Below are positions 49,201-59,177 of a stretch of DNA of 64,000 nt, piece by piece. The DNA comes from Pseudidiomarina sp. Lineage in GTDB: Bacteria > Pseudomonadota > Gammaproteobacteria > Enterobacterales > Alteromonadaceae. The position numbers and the translations under genes were made by a program. How positions within the stretch are numbered: position 1 is the stretch's first letter; the number at the start of each line of letters is the position of its first letter. A model generated the notes under the pieces. The model was not told the origin of the DNA. It searched no databases and saw only the letters and a list, made by a program, of their open reading frames with translations. Where the stretch lies: NCBI GenBank assembly GCA_023260975.1, contig JALQTK010000004.1, positions 1 to 64,000 on the forward strand, written 5' to 3'.

Positions 49201-51063
49201 CTACAACTTAATCTCAATCTCGGCATCAGCGCGCAGCGCTTCAATAAAAGCTGCATACATGCTTTGCGTGACACTATTAATAAATTGTTCTTGCGTCTGT
49301 ACCAGCGTGCTTTGATCCACTGCGCCAGCGCTCACCTCGGTTAATTGCACCACGGCTATATCGCCATTGGTTACCGTGGTGGTGGTAATTTGGCTAGTAC
49401 CGCTAGTCGGTGCCGACAGCTCAAACAAGGCACTAATAACCGCACGCGGATACTCGCTTGAACGGCGGGTTACTGCGCTCATATACACCAATTGCTGCGC
49501 GATTGCTTCACCTGCTTGCAATTGCGCTTGGATAGCTTGTGCATCGGCCTGTGCAAGTTGTTGTGCTTGTTCTTTTATAACTGCCGCCACGACCGTGTCA
49601 CGTACATCGTCTAATGGCTTTGTCGCAGCTGCTTGATAATCCAAAACCCGCACCACCACGGCGGTGGTATCACCAGTTTCAATCAGGTCGCTATTCAAAC
49701 CCTCAGCAATAAACTGTTGATTAAATAATTGCTGTTGCACCGCTGGGTGACGCAAGGCAGCCGGCGCATTGGCGGTACTAATCCAGCCGCTGGTTTGCAC
49801 CGGTAAGCCAGTCTGCTCTGCCAATTCAGCGAAACTATCAGGAATTTCAAAGGCTAACTGAGCGGCACTCTGTTGCACTTCATAATAGGCTTGTTTCAGT
49901 TGCTGCTCAGTCAAATCAGCAACAATCTCGTCACGAACTTGCTCGAGTGGCGTATTCGCTCCGGCGATGAAATCAGTCAATTTAATAATATGGAAACCAA
50001 ATGAAGTTTCTACCAGACCGCTGGTCGCGCCGATATCAGTCAAGGCAAAGGCCGCCTGCTCAAATTCAGCATCCATGGTACCGGGTTCGATAAAATCTAA
50101 ATCACCGCCCTGCTCAGCTGAGAACAGGTCGTCGGAATACTGTTTGGCCAGCTCAGCGAAATCACCGCCCTGCTGCACCGCAGCTAACGCTTGCTCAGCA
50201 CGCGTGCGGGCATCACTATCATTGCCTTCAATCAGGATGTGTGAAAAACGGTATTGCGAGGGACTAACAAAGCGCGCCCGGTTATTGTCATACCACGCCT
50301 CTACAGCCGCTTCATCCACACTAATACGATCGATTAAATCAGCCGCATCGAGGCTGACATACTCAACCTGAACTTGCTCAGCAATAGCAAATTGAGCTAA
50401 GTTACGTTGATACCAATCGCTTACCAGTTCGTCGCTTACCTCGACCTGAACTTCATAGTCGGCTAGTGATAAGGTGACATAAGCACCGCTGCGCGATTGG
50501 TTGATCAAAGCTTGTAGCGCTGCAGTTTCGTTAGCCAGGGCAAATTCGCTATCCACTAAAGTCTGCAGCAACTGACTACGGGCTAAATCAGTGCGCATTA
50601 ATTCGGCAAAGCCATCTGGCGTGTAACCGAGGCTGCGCAGGGTAAATTGATAGGTATCATTGTCAAATTGGCCGGCCACACGGAAACTCGGAATATTCCG
50701 TATCGCCTCTTTAACTTGTTCATCAGATACCCGTAATCCGCGCGCCACAGCATATTGCACGACCAATTTTTGATTGATCAGGTCGTTGATCACGCGCTGA
50801 CGCAATTGCTCATTGAAGCCAGCATCAACGGCTAATTGATCATAAAAATCGCCGAGTTGATCACGTTGTCGATTGCGCTCATTTTCAACCGCACGATCAA
50901 ATTCAGGGCGGCTGATATCTTCACCATTTACGCTCGCCACTGCTGGATCAGCGGTGCTTGTGATATAACCACTGATACCGGTCAACGCAAAGGTCAACGC
51001 AATCAGCACCAGCAGGATCTTAACCAATAAGCTACCTGACCTTTCCCGTATTGACTCCAACAT
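49201..51063 (-). CDS. ppiD: periplasmic folding chaperone PpiD (SurA/parvulin-like)
   Basis: A 620-residue inner-membrane-anchored chaperone at the SecYEG exit. MLESIRERS start, membrane helix at about 12-34, N-terminal SurA-like chaperone domain, parvulin domain at about 265-360 (YRFSHILIEGNDSDARTRAEQALAAVQQG, GGDLDFIEPGTMDAEFEQAAF), and a C-terminal domain. A longer N-terminus from 51144 runs through the tRNA terminator and is rejected. Neighbouring hupB is the conserved E. coli arrangement. Length is close to E. coli (623). Confidence 0.95.
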   Translation of the reverse strand: MLESIRERSGSLLVKILLVLIALTFALTGISGYITSTADPAVASVNGEDISRPEFDRAVENERNRQRDQLGDFYDQLAVDAGFNEQLRQRVINDLINQKLVVQYAVARGLRVSDEQVKEAIRNIPSFRVAGQFDNDTYQFTLRSLGYTPDGFAELMRTDLARSQLLQTLVDSEFALANETAALQALINQSRSGAYVTLSLADYEVQVEVSDELVSDWYQRNLAQFAIAEQVQVEYVSLDAADLIDRISVDEAAVEAWYDNNRARFVSPSQYRFSHILIEGNDSDARTRAEQALAAVQQGGDFAELAKQYSDDLFSAEQGGDLDFIEPGTMDAEFEQAAFALTDIGATSGLVETSFGFHIIKLTDFIAGANTPLEQVRDEIVADLTEQQLKQAYYEVQQSAAQLAFEIPDSFAELAEQTGLPVQTSGWISTANAPAALRHPAVQQQLFNQQFIAEGLNSDLIETGDTTAVVVRVLDYQAAATKPLDDVRDTVVAAVIKEQAQQLAQADAQAIQAQLQAGEAIAQQLVYMSAVTRRSSEYPRAVISALFELSAPTSGTSQITTTTVTNGDIAVVQLTEVSAGAVDQSTLVQTQEQFINSVTQSMYAAFIEALRADAEIEIKL

Positions 51064-51123
51064 AATCTCTTCAACCTCAAACTGTTCTGAATTGTCGCGC
51101 GCTATTATATCTGGTTGTGACAG

Positions 51124-51152
51124 AAAAAAATAACCCGAAGACAAGCTTCGGG
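51124..51152 (-). terminator. intrinsic terminator downstream of tRNA-Asp
   Basis: CCCGAAG / CTTCGGG stem with a 5-nt loop, followed on the minus strand by TTATTTTTTT. It ends the hupB-tRNA-Asp transcript before ppiD. Confidence 0.9.
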
Positions 51153-51168
51153 CTACATTTATAATCTC

Positions 51169-51245
51169 TGGCGGAACGGACGGGACTCGAACCCGCGACC
51201 CCCGGCGTGACAGGCCGGTATTCTAACCAACTGAACTACCGCTCC
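51169..51245 (-). tRNA. tRNA-Asp (GTC)
   Basis: A 77-nt cloverleaf with CCA encoded; acceptor GGAGCGG / CCGTTCC, anticodon loop CTGTCAC (anticodon GTC), T-arm GGGTTCGAGTCCC. Only a few bases differ from E. coli tRNA-Asp. Seven bases downstream of the hupB stop. Confidence 0.97.
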
Positions 51246-51252
51246 TGAGTGA

Positions 51253-51525
51253 TTAGTTTACCGAATCTTTCAGTGCTTTACCGGCTTTGAAAGAAGGTAC
51301 TTTAGCTGCTGCGATCTGGATAGTTTTACCAGTTTGCGGGTTACGGCCAGTGCGAGCTGAACGCTCACGTACGCTGAACGTACCGAAACCAACCAAAGCC
51401 ACTGAATCGCCACCTTTCAACGCGTCAGTAACGGCTGAGATGAAAGAATCAAGTGCACGTGCAGCTGCAGCTTTAGAAATTTCTGCGCCGTCTGCGATTT
51501 TGTCAACTAGTTGAGACTTGTTCAC
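51253..51525 (-). CDS. hupB: DNA-binding protein HU-beta
   Basis: A 90-residue histone-like protein that bends and compacts DNA. It has [52 protein letters not shown] (beta-arm with the intercalating proline region) and the [12 protein letters not shown] end. Lies downstream of lon, the conserved arrangement. tRNA-Asp follows and may be co-transcribed. Confidence 0.98.
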   Translation of the reverse strand: MNKSQLVDKIADGAEISKAAAARALDSFISAVTDALKGGDSVALVGFGTFSVRERSARTGRNPQTGKTIQIAAAKVPSFKAGKALKDSVN

Positions 51526-51848
51526 AGTATTATCCCCTTACTTTATTTTTATGAGATATGCATGGTTTCAGTTGCTTTCGTTAGGCAACCTTGGGCCAGC
51601 GAAGTTTAAAACCAGCTCGAACGAGTTGTTCGAGCTCCTCAACAGGACAGCAGACTACTTCGCATACTCCCTGTTGCTTAAGTGGTATACCAGAATTGCC
51701 ATACGATTTTATGACTGGTCACTCACTTTGCACTAGGCTACCACAAGAATTTATCTTGAGAACCCTTTTTCACAACTTTTTTAACGAAAGAATGCGGTCT
51801 AGAGGCATATTTTATCGCTACAGCCCGCATTTTCTCGTTTTTTACCTG
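51526..51848 (-). other. 323-bp lon-hupB intergenic region with hupB promoter
   Basis: No gene is supported here. On the minus strand TTGTGA (51770-51775) and TAAATT (51748-51753) with a 16-bp spacer form a candidate promoter for hupB. A 9-bp perfect hairpin AGCTCGAAC / GTTCGAGCT (51614-51636) lies in the long untranslated leader, and a looser AATGCGG / CCGCATT repeat lies just after lon. The leader of about 210 nt before hupB is long for such a small gene. Confidence 0.55.
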
Positions 51849-54188
51849 TTAATGCGCCGGTTTTGGCTGACTTTCCAGCGCCACCGCCAGCACTTCATCA
51901 ATCCATTGCACCGGCTGAATGGTTAAATCACCCTTCACATTGGCACTGATTTCTTCCAGATCACGTTCATTATCTTTCGGGATCAAGACATGCTTAATAC
52001 CACCACGATGGGCCGCCAATAACTTTTCTTTTAAGCCACCAATCGCCAGCACCTCTCCACGTAAGGTGATTTCGCCGGTCATCGCCACATCGGCTCGCAC
52101 CGGAATATGGGTTAACGACGACACCAGTGCAGTCACCATAGCGATACCAGCACTCGGCCCATCTTTGGGCGTCGCACCCTCTGGAACATGCACGTGGATA
52201 TCGCGTTTTTCATGGAAATCATCGGCGATACCAAGCTTATTGCTGCGGCTACGCACCACTGTTAGCGCGGTTTGAATTGATTCCTGCATCACATCACCCA
52301 GCGACCCAGTGGAGGTAATTTTACCCTTACCCGCTACATTGGTTGCTTCAATGGTGAGTAAATCGCCACCGACTTCGGTCCATGCCAAGCCAGTCACCTG
52401 GCCAATTTGGTTATTATCTTCAGCACGGCCAAAATCAAAACGCTGCACGCCTAAGAAATTGGCAAGGTTTTTGCCGTTGATTTCGACATGTTTAACGCGC
52501 TTATCAAGCACAATTTTCTTCACCGCTTTGCGGCACAGTCGCGAAATTTCGCGCTCAAGGCTGCGCACACCGGCCTCGCGCGTGTAATAGCGAATGATAC
52601 CGTTGATGGCATCATCGGTGACTTTGATTTCTTTGCTCTTCAAGCCATTACGCTCAATTTGCTTGGGCAGTAAATGACGTTTCGCAATATTTAGCTTTTC
52701 ATCTTCGGTGTAACCCGACAGTCGAATCACTTCCATACGGTCCAATAATGGCCCGGGTATATTCATACTGTTCGAGGTGGCGACGAACATCACATCAGAT
52801 AAGTCATAGTCCACTTCTAAATAGTGGTCATTGAAATTGACGTTTTGTTCTGGATCCAACACTTCCAGCAACGCAGACGCTGGATCACCGCGCATGTCAG
52901 AAGCCATTTTGTCAATTTCATCAAGTAAGAACAGTGGGTTGCGCACCCCAACCTTGGACATTTTTTGAATCAATTTACCTGGCATCGAACCAATATAGGT
53001 ACGCCGATGACCGCGAATTTCCGCTTCATCACGCACTCCACCTAAGGCCATACGAATATATTTACGCCCCGTCGCTTTCGCAATGGACTGACCCAACGAG
53101 GTTTTACCTACTCCTGGCGGCCCGACTAAACACAAAATAGCCCCACGTACTTTATTAGTGCGTTGCTGCACCGCCAAATATTCGAGGATACGCTCTTTCA
53201 CTTTCTCCAAACCATAATGGTCGGCATCGAGAATTTTCTCGGCATTGGCCAAGTCTTTTTTAATCCGTGAGCGTTTTTTCCACGGCACCGATACCATCCA
53301 ATCGATATAGCCGCGCACCACCGTTGCCTCAGCAGACATCGGTGACATCATCTTCAATTTTTGTAATTCCGCGCGAGTTTTTTGCTCGGCTTCTGCCGGC
53401 ATCTGCGCCTCATCAATTTTGCGCTGCAAGGTTTCAAATTCATCAGGACCATCTTCCATTTCGCCGAGCTCTTTTTGAATCGCCTTCATTTGCTCATTCA
53501 AATAGTACTCGCGCTGGCTCTTCTCCATCTGCTTTTTAACCCGCGTACGAATGCGTTTCTCGACCTGTAATAGGTCAATTTCGCCTTCCATCAACGCCAT
53601 TAAAAACTCCAGCCGTTGGCGCACATCGGTGATTTCCAACACCCGCTGTTTATCGACAAGTTTGAGCGGCATATGCGCAGCCATGGTATCGGCAAGGCGA
53701 TCGGCTTCATCAATACCTGACAACGAGGTTAATACCTCCGGCGGAATTTTCTTATTCAGTTTGACATACCCTTCGAACTGATTAACCGCTGAGCGGATCA
53801 TCACTTCGTGCTCCTTGTCATCCATGCCTTCCGACGCTAAGTAATGCACTTGCGCACGAAAGAAATCATCGGAGTCTTCAAAACCGTCCAGTTGCGCGCG
53901 CTGCACACCTTCAACCAGAACTTTGACCGTGCCATCAGGCAACTTCAACAACTGTAAAATGGTGGCAATGGTACCAATCGCATGAATGTCCTGCTGTTCT
54001 GGCTCATCCACCGTGGCATCTTTTTGTGCCGCCAAAAATATTTGCTTATCAGCCGCCATGGCTGCTTCGAGGCAGCGAATTGATTTTTCACGCCCAACAA
54101 ATAATGGAATCACCATGTGTGGATATACCACTACATCACGTAGGGGTAACACTGGGATACTAAGGCGTTCAACCCGTTCTTCACTCAT
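51849..54188 (-). CDS. lon: ATP-dependent protease Lon
   Basis: A 779-residue AAA+ serine protease (784 in E. coli). N-terminal substrate domain beginning [32 protein letters not shown], coiled coil, Walker [10 protein letters not shown] (about 350-358), Walker B and the serine protease domain with DGPSAG (catalytic Ser) and the Lys in KEKLLAA. The long upstream reading frame from 54275 is replaced by ATG 54188, which has GGAGAAGT and lies after a sigma-32 promoter. Confidence 0.98.
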   Translation of the reverse strand: MSEERVERLSIPVLPLRDVVVYPHMVIPLFVGREKSIRCLEAAMAADKQIFLAAQKDATVDEPEQQDIHAIGTIATILQLLKLPDGTVKVLVEGVQRAQLDGFEDSDDFFRAQVHYLASEGMDDKEHEVMIRSAVNQFEGYVKLNKKIPPEVLTSLSGIDEADRLADTMAAHMPLKLVDKQRVLEITDVRQRLEFLMALMEGEIDLLQVEKRIRTRVKKQMEKSQREYYLNEQMKAIQKELGEMEDGPDEFETLQRKIDEAQMPAEAEQKTRAELQKLKMMSPMSAEATVVRGYIDWMVSVPWKKRSRIKKDLANAEKILDADHYGLEKVKERILEYLAVQQRTNKVRGAILCLVGPPGVGKTSLGQSIAKATGRKYIRMALGGVRDEAEIRGHRRTYIGSMPGKLIQKMSKVGVRNPLFLLDEIDKMASDMRGDPASALLEVLDPEQNVNFNDHYLEVDYDLSDVMFVATSNSMNIPGPLLDRMEVIRLSGYTEDEKLNIAKRHLLPKQIERNGLKSKEIKVTDDAINGIIRYYTREAGVRSLEREISRLCRKAVKKIVLDKRVKHVEINGKNLANFLGVQRFDFGRAEDNNQIGQVTGLAWTEVGGDLLTIEATNVAGKGKITSTGSLGDVMQESIQTALTVVRSRSNKLGIADDFHEKRDIHVHVPEGATPKDGPSAGIAMVTALVSSLTHIPVRADVAMTGEITLRGEVLAIGGLKEKLLAAHRGGIKHVLIPKDNERDLEEISANVKGDLTIQPVQWIDEVLAVALESQPKPAH

Positions 54189-54236
54189 ATACTTCTCCAG
54201 GTCGCTGACATCGTGAGATGAATCTATCTTACTCTG

Positions 54237-54265
54237 TAATATGGGGCTATACAGATAAAGTTCAA
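54237..54265 (-). promoter_or_regulatory. sigma-32-type promoter of lon
   Basis: Minus strand TTGAAC (54260-54265), 13-nt spacer, CCCCATATTA (54237-54246), about 50 bp before the lon ATG. Lon is a heat-shock gene in E. coli. Confidence 0.75.
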
Positions 54266-54275
54266 TGTTTTGCAC

Positions 54276-54302
54276 AAAAAAAGGGCCTAAATGGCCCTTT
54301 TT
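54276..54302 (-). terminator. intrinsic terminator between clpX and lon
   Basis: GGGCC / GGCCC stem flanked by A7 and T5 tracts, immediately upstream of the lon sigma-32 promoter and downstream of clpX. Confidence 0.9.
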
Positions 54303-54329
54303 GCAGTTTTTTTAGCCTAATTGGGCTAT

Positions 54330-55622
54330 TTATTCACCAGCAGCCTGCTTTTCTTTCGGTTGATTTTGGTAAATCAAAATAGGTTGCGAATCGCCTTTAA
54401 TCACTGATTCATCAATCACTACCTTGCTCACATTATCCACCGAAGGTAAGTCATACATGGTGTCTAATAGCACCGCCTCGACAATTGAACGGAGCCCGCG
54501 CGCTCCGGTTTTACGCTGCATGGCTTTACCGGCAATGGCCCGTAACGCATCTTCGCGAAACTCTAACTCCACCCCTTCCATCTGCAATAATGCTGCATAT
54601 TGCTTGGTTAGAGCATTTTTGGGTTGCGATAAAATCTGCACTAAGGCGTCTTCATCAAGTTCAGTCAAGGTCGCCAGCACCGGCAATCGGCCAATAAATT
54701 CTGGAATCAAACCAAACTTAACCAGATCGGCCGGCTCTACCTGGGCCAAGGTTTCACCCTCAGCTTTCGGCTGCTTACTTTTCACCTGAGCGCCAAAACC
54801 GATCCCGGTACCGACGCTCATGCGCTGCTCAATTACCTTATCGAGGCCAGCAAAAGCACCGCCGCAGATAAACAGAATTTTAGCGGTATCAACCTGCACA
54901 AACTCTTGTTGTGGATGCTTGCGTCCACCTTGCGGTGGCACCGCAGCAATAGTCCCTTCAATCAATTTCAACAGCGCCTGCTGTACCCCTTCGCCTGACA
55001 CATCGCGGGTAATCGAGGGGTTGTCAGACTTCCGTGAGATCTTGTCAATTTCATCGATATAAACAATACCGCGCTGCGCCTTCTCAACATCGTAATCACA
55101 TTTTTGCAGTAGCTTCTGAATGATGTTTTCGACATCTTCACCGACATAACCCGCCTCAGTTAAGGTCGTCGCATCGGCCATAGTGAACGGCACATCGAGA
55201 AACCGCGCTAAGGTTTCAGCTAAATAGGTCTTGCCTGAGCCAGTTGGGCCAATCAATAAGATGTTACTTTTGCCTAACTCAACGTGATCATCGGTGTTGT
55301 TGGCCGGGCTTTTGCTGGCGTTGTGTAAACGCTTGTAATGATTATAAACCGCCACCGCAAGGACTTTTTTCGCCAACTCTTGACCAATCACATATTCATC
55401 AAGGTGGGCACGAATCTCACGTGGGGTTGGCAATCGGTCGCTAGTTTGCGTGGGCGAAATATTTTTAATTTCTTCCTGCAAAATATCGTTACATAGATCC
55501 ACGCACTCATCACAGATGAACACCGATGGGCCCGCAATTAATTTACGAACTTCGTGCTGACTTTTTCCACAAAAGGTACAAAACAATGGCTTCTCACCAT
55601 CACCTTGGGTTTTATTCGTCAT
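54330..55622 (-). CDS. clpX: ATP-dependent Clp protease ATP-binding subunit ClpX
   Basis: A 430-residue AAA+ unfoldase. Zinc-binding cysteines C15, C18, C37, C40 exactly as in E. coli, Walker A GPTGSGKT, Walker [11 protein letters not shown], pore loop [11 protein letters not shown] and C-terminal sensor regions. It is one base from the clpP stop and forms the conserved clpP-clpX-lon order. Confidence 0.98.
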   Translation of the reverse strand: MTNKTQGDGEKPLFCTFCGKSQHEVRKLIAGPSVFICDECVDLCNDILQEEIKNISPTQTSDRLPTPREIRAHLDEYVIGQELAKKVLAVAVYNHYKRLHNASKSPANNTDDHVELGKSNILLIGPTGSGKTYLAETLARFLDVPFTMADATTLTEAGYVGEDVENIIQKLLQKCDYDVEKAQRGIVYIDEIDKISRKSDNPSITRDVSGEGVQQALLKLIEGTIAAVPPQGGRKHPQQEFVQVDTAKILFICGGAFAGLDKVIEQRMSVGTGIGFGAQVKSKQPKAEGETLAQVEPADLVKFGLIPEFIGRLPVLATLTELDEDALVQILSQPKNALTKQYAALLQMEGVELEFREDALRAIAGKAMQRKTGARGLRSIVEAVLLDTMYDLPSVDNVSKVVIDESVIKGDSQPILIYQNQPKEKQAAGE

Positions 55623-55623
55623 G

Positions 55624-56241
55624 CTACTCTCCAGTACGTTGGCTCAATACCTTATCAACTAAACCATAAGCCACCGCTTCCTGCGCTGACATGAAATAAT
55701 CGCGATCAGTATCTTTTGCTACTTGCTCTAAATCTTTGCCAGTATTCTCAGCTAGCATACGATTCAATTTGTCTTTGATATCGAGAATTTGCCGTGCATG
55801 AATTTCAAAATCAGAAGCTTGACCTTGGAACCCACCGAGCGGTTGATGAATCATCACCCGCGCATTCGGTAAACAGAAACGCTTACCCTGCGCACCACCA
55901 GCTAACAAAAATGCGCCCATACTGGCCGCTTGACCAATACAAACGGTGCTTACGTCGGGCTTAATAAACTTCATGGTATCGTAAATCGCCATGCCGGCAG
56001 TAACCGCTCCGCCCGGGCTATTAATATATAAATGGATATCTTTATCGGGATTTTCCGATTCTAAGAATAATAGCTGCGCAACAATTAAGTTGGCCATATG
56101 GTCTTCCACTGGGCCGACCATAAAAATTACTCGCTCTTTTAACAAGCGCGAATAAATATCATAGGCCCGCTCACCCTTTGCGGTTTGCTCAACCACCATT
56201 GGCACCAATTGCGCCATCGGATCCAATCCGAACTCAGACAT
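55624..56241 (-). CDS. clpP: ATP-dependent Clp protease proteolytic subunit ClpP
   Basis: A 205-residue serine peptidase with catalytic S108 (GQAASMGAF), H132 (MIHQPLGG) and D181 (DTDRDYF). ATG 56241 has GGGAG about 9 nt upstream; an in-frame extension to 56292 crosses the tig-clpP hairpin. It follows tig by 104 bp including a stem-loop. Forms ClpXP and ClpAP. Confidence 0.98.
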   Translation of the reverse strand: MSEFGLDPMAQLVPMVVEQTAKGERAYDIYSRLLKERVIFMVGPVEDHMANLIVAQLLFLESENPDKDIHLYINSPGGAVTAGMAIYDTMKFIKPDVSTVCIGQAASMGAFLLAGGAQGKRFCLPNARVMIHQPLGGFQGQASDFEIHARQILDIKDKLNRMLAENTGKDLEQVAKDTDRDYFMSAQEAVAYGLVDKVLSQRTGE

Positions 56242-56263
56242 AATCAACAACTCCCGAAATAAA

Positions 56264-56293
56264 AATGGCTCGTATACTGATATACGAGCCATT
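56264..56293 (-). terminator. 13-bp perfect hairpin between tig and clpP
   Basis: AATGGCTCGTATA / TATACGAGCCATT with a 4-nt loop, followed on the minus strand by TTTTATTT. It resembles an intrinsic terminator or attenuator only about 20 bp from the clpP ATG, so clpP expression depends on readthrough or on a promoter overlapping the hairpin. Confidence 0.65.
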
Positions 56294-56345
56294 AAACCAA
56301 GTTGCGCTCGATGCCGTCAACGTTCTATTGACGGATCGTCACAGC

Positions 56346-57647
56346 TTATTTCTGTTTTGGATTCATCAGCTCATCAAAGCTGGCTTTTTTAGCCTTCACT
56401 TTGGCTTGTGCAACGATGAAATCAATGGCTTGCTGTTCGAGTGCCACATTACGAACTTGCTGTAACAGCTCGTTGTTGCTCTTGTAATAGGCAATCACTT
56501 CAGCTGGGTCTTCATAGGCTGAGGCGTTGGTTGCAATAATTTCATCTACCTTAGCATCATCCACTTGCATGGCGTTGCTACGAATTACTTCACCAAGCAG
56601 TAAGCCAACTTTCACCCGCTCTTTCGCCTGCTCTTCAAATAAATTCGCCGGTAACTGCGGCATTTGCGCATTGTTCTGCCCAAAGCGTTGCATTGCTTGA
56701 TTACGCAGATTGTCGACTTCTTGATCAATCATTGCTTTTGGCAAGTCCACTTCGTTGCTTTCAACCAGTGCTTTCAACACCTGCTCTTTGACTTTGCCAG
56801 TCACGGTATTTTTCAGCTCGCGTTCCATATTTTTGCGTACTTCGGCACGCAACGCCTCAACGCCACCGTCGGTAATACCAAATAACGCCACGAAATCATC
56901 ATTCAGTTCAGGTAACTCACGCTCTTCAACTTTCTTCGCGGTGATGACAAACTGCGCCACTTTACCTTTCAGATCGTCGGCGTGGTAATCGGCTGGGAAA
57001 GTCACTTCAATAGTCTTTTCTTCACCGCTTTTCATACCAATCACTTGGTCTTCAAAACCTGGGATCATGCGACCTTGGCCCAATTCAAGGGCAAAATCAG
57101 CGGCTTTACCACCAGCAAACTCAACCCCGTCAATAGAACCGACGAAATCAATGGTAATACGCTCAGATTTTTTCGCTTTGCGTTTAACTTCTTTCCAGCC
57201 GCCATGTTGCTTACGCAAGGTTTCCAGCATGGTATCCACGTCAGCATCAGTAACCGTTACGTCTGGTTTTTCAATTTTTAATTTGTCCAGTGCCTGAACC
57301 GTCACCTCTGGGTACACCTCGAAGGTTGCAGCAAACTGCAAATCTTTACCTTCTTCATTGACCATTGGGGTAATAGTCGGCATGCCGACTGGGTTCAGTT
57401 GCTGCTGCATCACCGCTTCAAAATATTTACTTTGCATCACATTCGATGCAGCGCGGGCGCGGGCCTCTTTGCCGAACAACTTCTGCAACACGTTAGGTGG
57501 TACCTTGCCTTTACGGAAGCCGTTAATACGGCGATTACGGTACTCATCTTTTAGCAAACGTTTTACTTCGTTATCAACGGTTGCCGCCGGCACAGTTATG
57601 GTGGCGCGGCGCTCTAATCCTTGGGTTGTCTCTACAGAAACCTGCAT
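56346..57647 (-). CDS. tig: trigger factor (ribosome-associated chaperone and PPIase)
   Basis: A 433-residue protein. N-terminal ribosome-binding domain with the GFRKGKVP signature (about residues 43-50), PPIase FKBP-like domain containing [17 protein letters not shown] and [11 protein letters not shown], and C-terminal helical arms. It has its own sigma-70 promoter upstream (57718-57746). Placed before clpP as in E. coli. Confidence 0.98.
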   Translation of the reverse strand: MQVSVETTQGLERRATITVPAATVDNEVKRLLKDEYRNRRINGFRKGKVPPNVLQKLFGKEARARAASNVMQSKYFEAVMQQQLNPVGMPTITPMVNEEGKDLQFAATFEVYPEVTVQALDKLKIEKPDVTVTDADVDTMLETLRKQHGGWKEVKRKAKKSERITIDFVGSIDGVEFAGGKAADFALELGQGRMIPGFEDQVIGMKSGEEKTIEVTFPADYHADDLKGKVAQFVITAKKVEERELPELNDDFVALFGITDGGVEALRAEVRKNMERELKNTVTGKVKEQVLKALVESNEVDLPKAMIDQEVDNLRNQAMQRFGQNNAQMPQLPANLFEEQAKERVKVGLLLGEVIRSNAMQVDDAKVDEIIATNASAYEDPAEVIAYYKSNNELLQQVRNVALEQQAIDFIVAQAKVKAKKASFDELMNPKQK

Positions 57648-57717
57648 TGCTTTCCTACCTCGGCTTCACTATTGGCCTTGAGCCCACTACAGTCGGGACC
57701 CCTCAAAATGACGCAGC

Positions 57718-57746
57718 ATTATAGCGACTGCAGTCCAGTGAGTCGA
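57718..57746 (-). promoter_or_regulatory. sigma-70 promoter of tig
   Basis: TCGACT (57741-57746), 17-bp spacer, TATAAT (57718-57723) on the minus strand, about 70 bp before the tig ATG. Confidence 0.55.
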
Positions 57747-57800
57747 GAGCCGCGTGGCACTTTTTGCGCTGTTGCTTAGCGCACTGCGACCATCGCTGCG

Positions 57801-58787
57801 TTACCAACCGATGCCATAGACCGCATCACGCACGGTGCCACCCATACTGACGGTGCCAGCAGCGGCATTATAAATCACCTTACAGTTAGCCACCCCGCGG
57901 GCACAGACCTGGCCACGAATACGGCTGCCGGTTGAACGCCCATCAAAGGTGCGTAATTTATCCAGTTGTTCAACTAAATCAATGACAAAGACATCGGTGC
58001 CAATGCTACTACTGGTCACCGTAATCACTTCCATAGCCTGCTCATCGCTGCTGCGATGGCGCGCCACTAAGGCATCAACTAAGCTCAGCGACAATTGTTC
58101 CGTTTGTTGTTCAAGGCGGTCATTGCCGACTAACAAAGCCAAGCGCTCGCTGCTTTGCCGATAGTTACTGCGTGCTAAAAAGGCGTACAACTGGGCGGCT
58201 TGTTGCCTATCTGCGCTAACCCCGAGGCCAGCCGCCTTGACTTGTGCAAGCAGGTACATAGCCGGCTTATACAACTGCTCAGCGGCGCGCTCTAAATCAG
58301 CCACAGCGGCGCTGTTATCAGCTGCCGTTTCAGAAAAATTGCGCACTGCTCGCTCAAATAGTGCCGGCGCATAGTCTTGCCGAACCGCACGGTCAAGTGC
58401 TTCATCAGCAGCAGCGAGGTCTTGTTCGAAGGCTAAACCTTGGCGTAACCAGCGCGAATAAATATGCCAGGCACGCTCATCTTGGTTGCGCAAAGCCCGT
58501 TTCAAATGCTGACGTGCTAAATTGAGGTCAGCGGGCACACCATCACCGGTTGCATAGGCCATAGCAACGATCACTTGCGCATCGGGGCTGCCATTGATAG
58601 AAAACCGGACTAATTTTTTCATCGCCTCGGAACAGGCGTCACTCGCGCATTCATCACTGCTGGCACTGTCAGCATCAGCTTGTTCACTGACCGTGGCGCC
58701 TGGGCTTGGCACGGCTAACGCACTGCCGCTCAATAAGCTCGCTAAAATAGCCAGAATAATTAACCCAGTGTAGCCGTGGTTGCGCAT
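57801..58787 (-). CDS. secreted Sel1-repeat-like protein of unknown function
   Basis: A 328-residue protein with a signal peptide (hydrophobic about residues 8-24, cleavage near ALA/VP). It has Sel1/TPR-type repeats: DAQVIVAMAYATGDGVPADLNLARQHLKRAL, AWHIYSRWLRQG..., YAPALFERAVRNF, YKPAMYLLAQVKAAGLGVSADRQQAAQLYAFLA. A short cysteine pair lies at C47 and C52 and another near the C-terminus (CARGVANC). The last ~100 residues hold a separate conserved-looking domain. I do not recognise a named function; periplasmic scaffold activity is likely from the Sel1 repeats. Neighbours are tig (downstream) and tRNA-Pro. Confidence 0.6.
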   Translation of the reverse strand: MRNHGYTGLIILAILASLLSGSALAVPSPGATVSEQADADSASSDECASDACSEAMKKLVRFSINGSPDAQVIVAMAYATGDGVPADLNLARQHLKRALRNQDERAWHIYSRWLRQGLAFEQDLAAADEALDRAVRQDYAPALFERAVRNFSETAADNSAAVADLERAAEQLYKPAMYLLAQVKAAGLGVSADRQQAAQLYAFLARSNYRQSSERLALLVGNDRLEQQTEQLSLSLVDALVARHRSSDEQAMEVITVTSSSIGTDVFVIDLVEQLDKLRTFDGRSTGSRIRGQVCARGVANCKVIYNAAAGTVSMGGTVRDAVYGIGW

Positions 58788-58891
58788 CGTCAGTACCTTC
58801 TACAAGTCACAAAATATGCAGCAAGTATGGTAAGCATAACGGCAAAGGTCAAACCGAAGATGTAATGATTGGTAACAGCTTAATCACAGAA

Positions 58892-58968
58892 TGGTCGGCG
58901 AGACTGGATTCGAACCAGCGACCCCTTGTACCCAAAACAAGTGCGCTACCAAGCTGCGCTACTCGCCG
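58892..58968 (-). tRNA. tRNA-Pro (TGG)
   Basis: A 77-nt cloverleaf with CCA; acceptor CGGCGAG / CTCGCCG, anticodon stem-loop CTTGT-TTTGGGT-ACAAG (anticodon TGG), T-arm CTGGTTCGAATCCAG. It lies between the Sel1 gene and folD. Confidence 0.97.
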
Positions 58969-59177
58969 ACATCTTCGAAAAACCCGTGCAGGACGCGGCC
59001 TGACAACGGGGGCGAATATTACCTGTTGGTATGCAGAGCGTCAAATACTTTTTTGTCATAGCCCGCCGACTGCTGGTTTTTAAATCAATCTGTTGGCAAT
59101 AGCTCGGCATGCCACTACAAACCAGCGCAGAATCATGGCAAAATAGCGGCCATTCGAAACTTAGCTACGCGGTATTT

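Noticed and set aside
51064..51144. N-terminal extension of ppiD
   Set aside because: It reads through the tRNA-Asp terminator and precedes the conserved MLESIRERS start.
51518..51926. Plus-strand open frames in the lon-hupB gap
   Set aside because: No ribosome-binding site, overlap lon antisense, and no recognisable domain.
54189..54275. N-terminal extension of lon by 29 residues
   Set aside because: It covers the sigma-32 promoter, and the ATG at 54188 has a good ribosome-binding site and matches the Lon family N-terminus.
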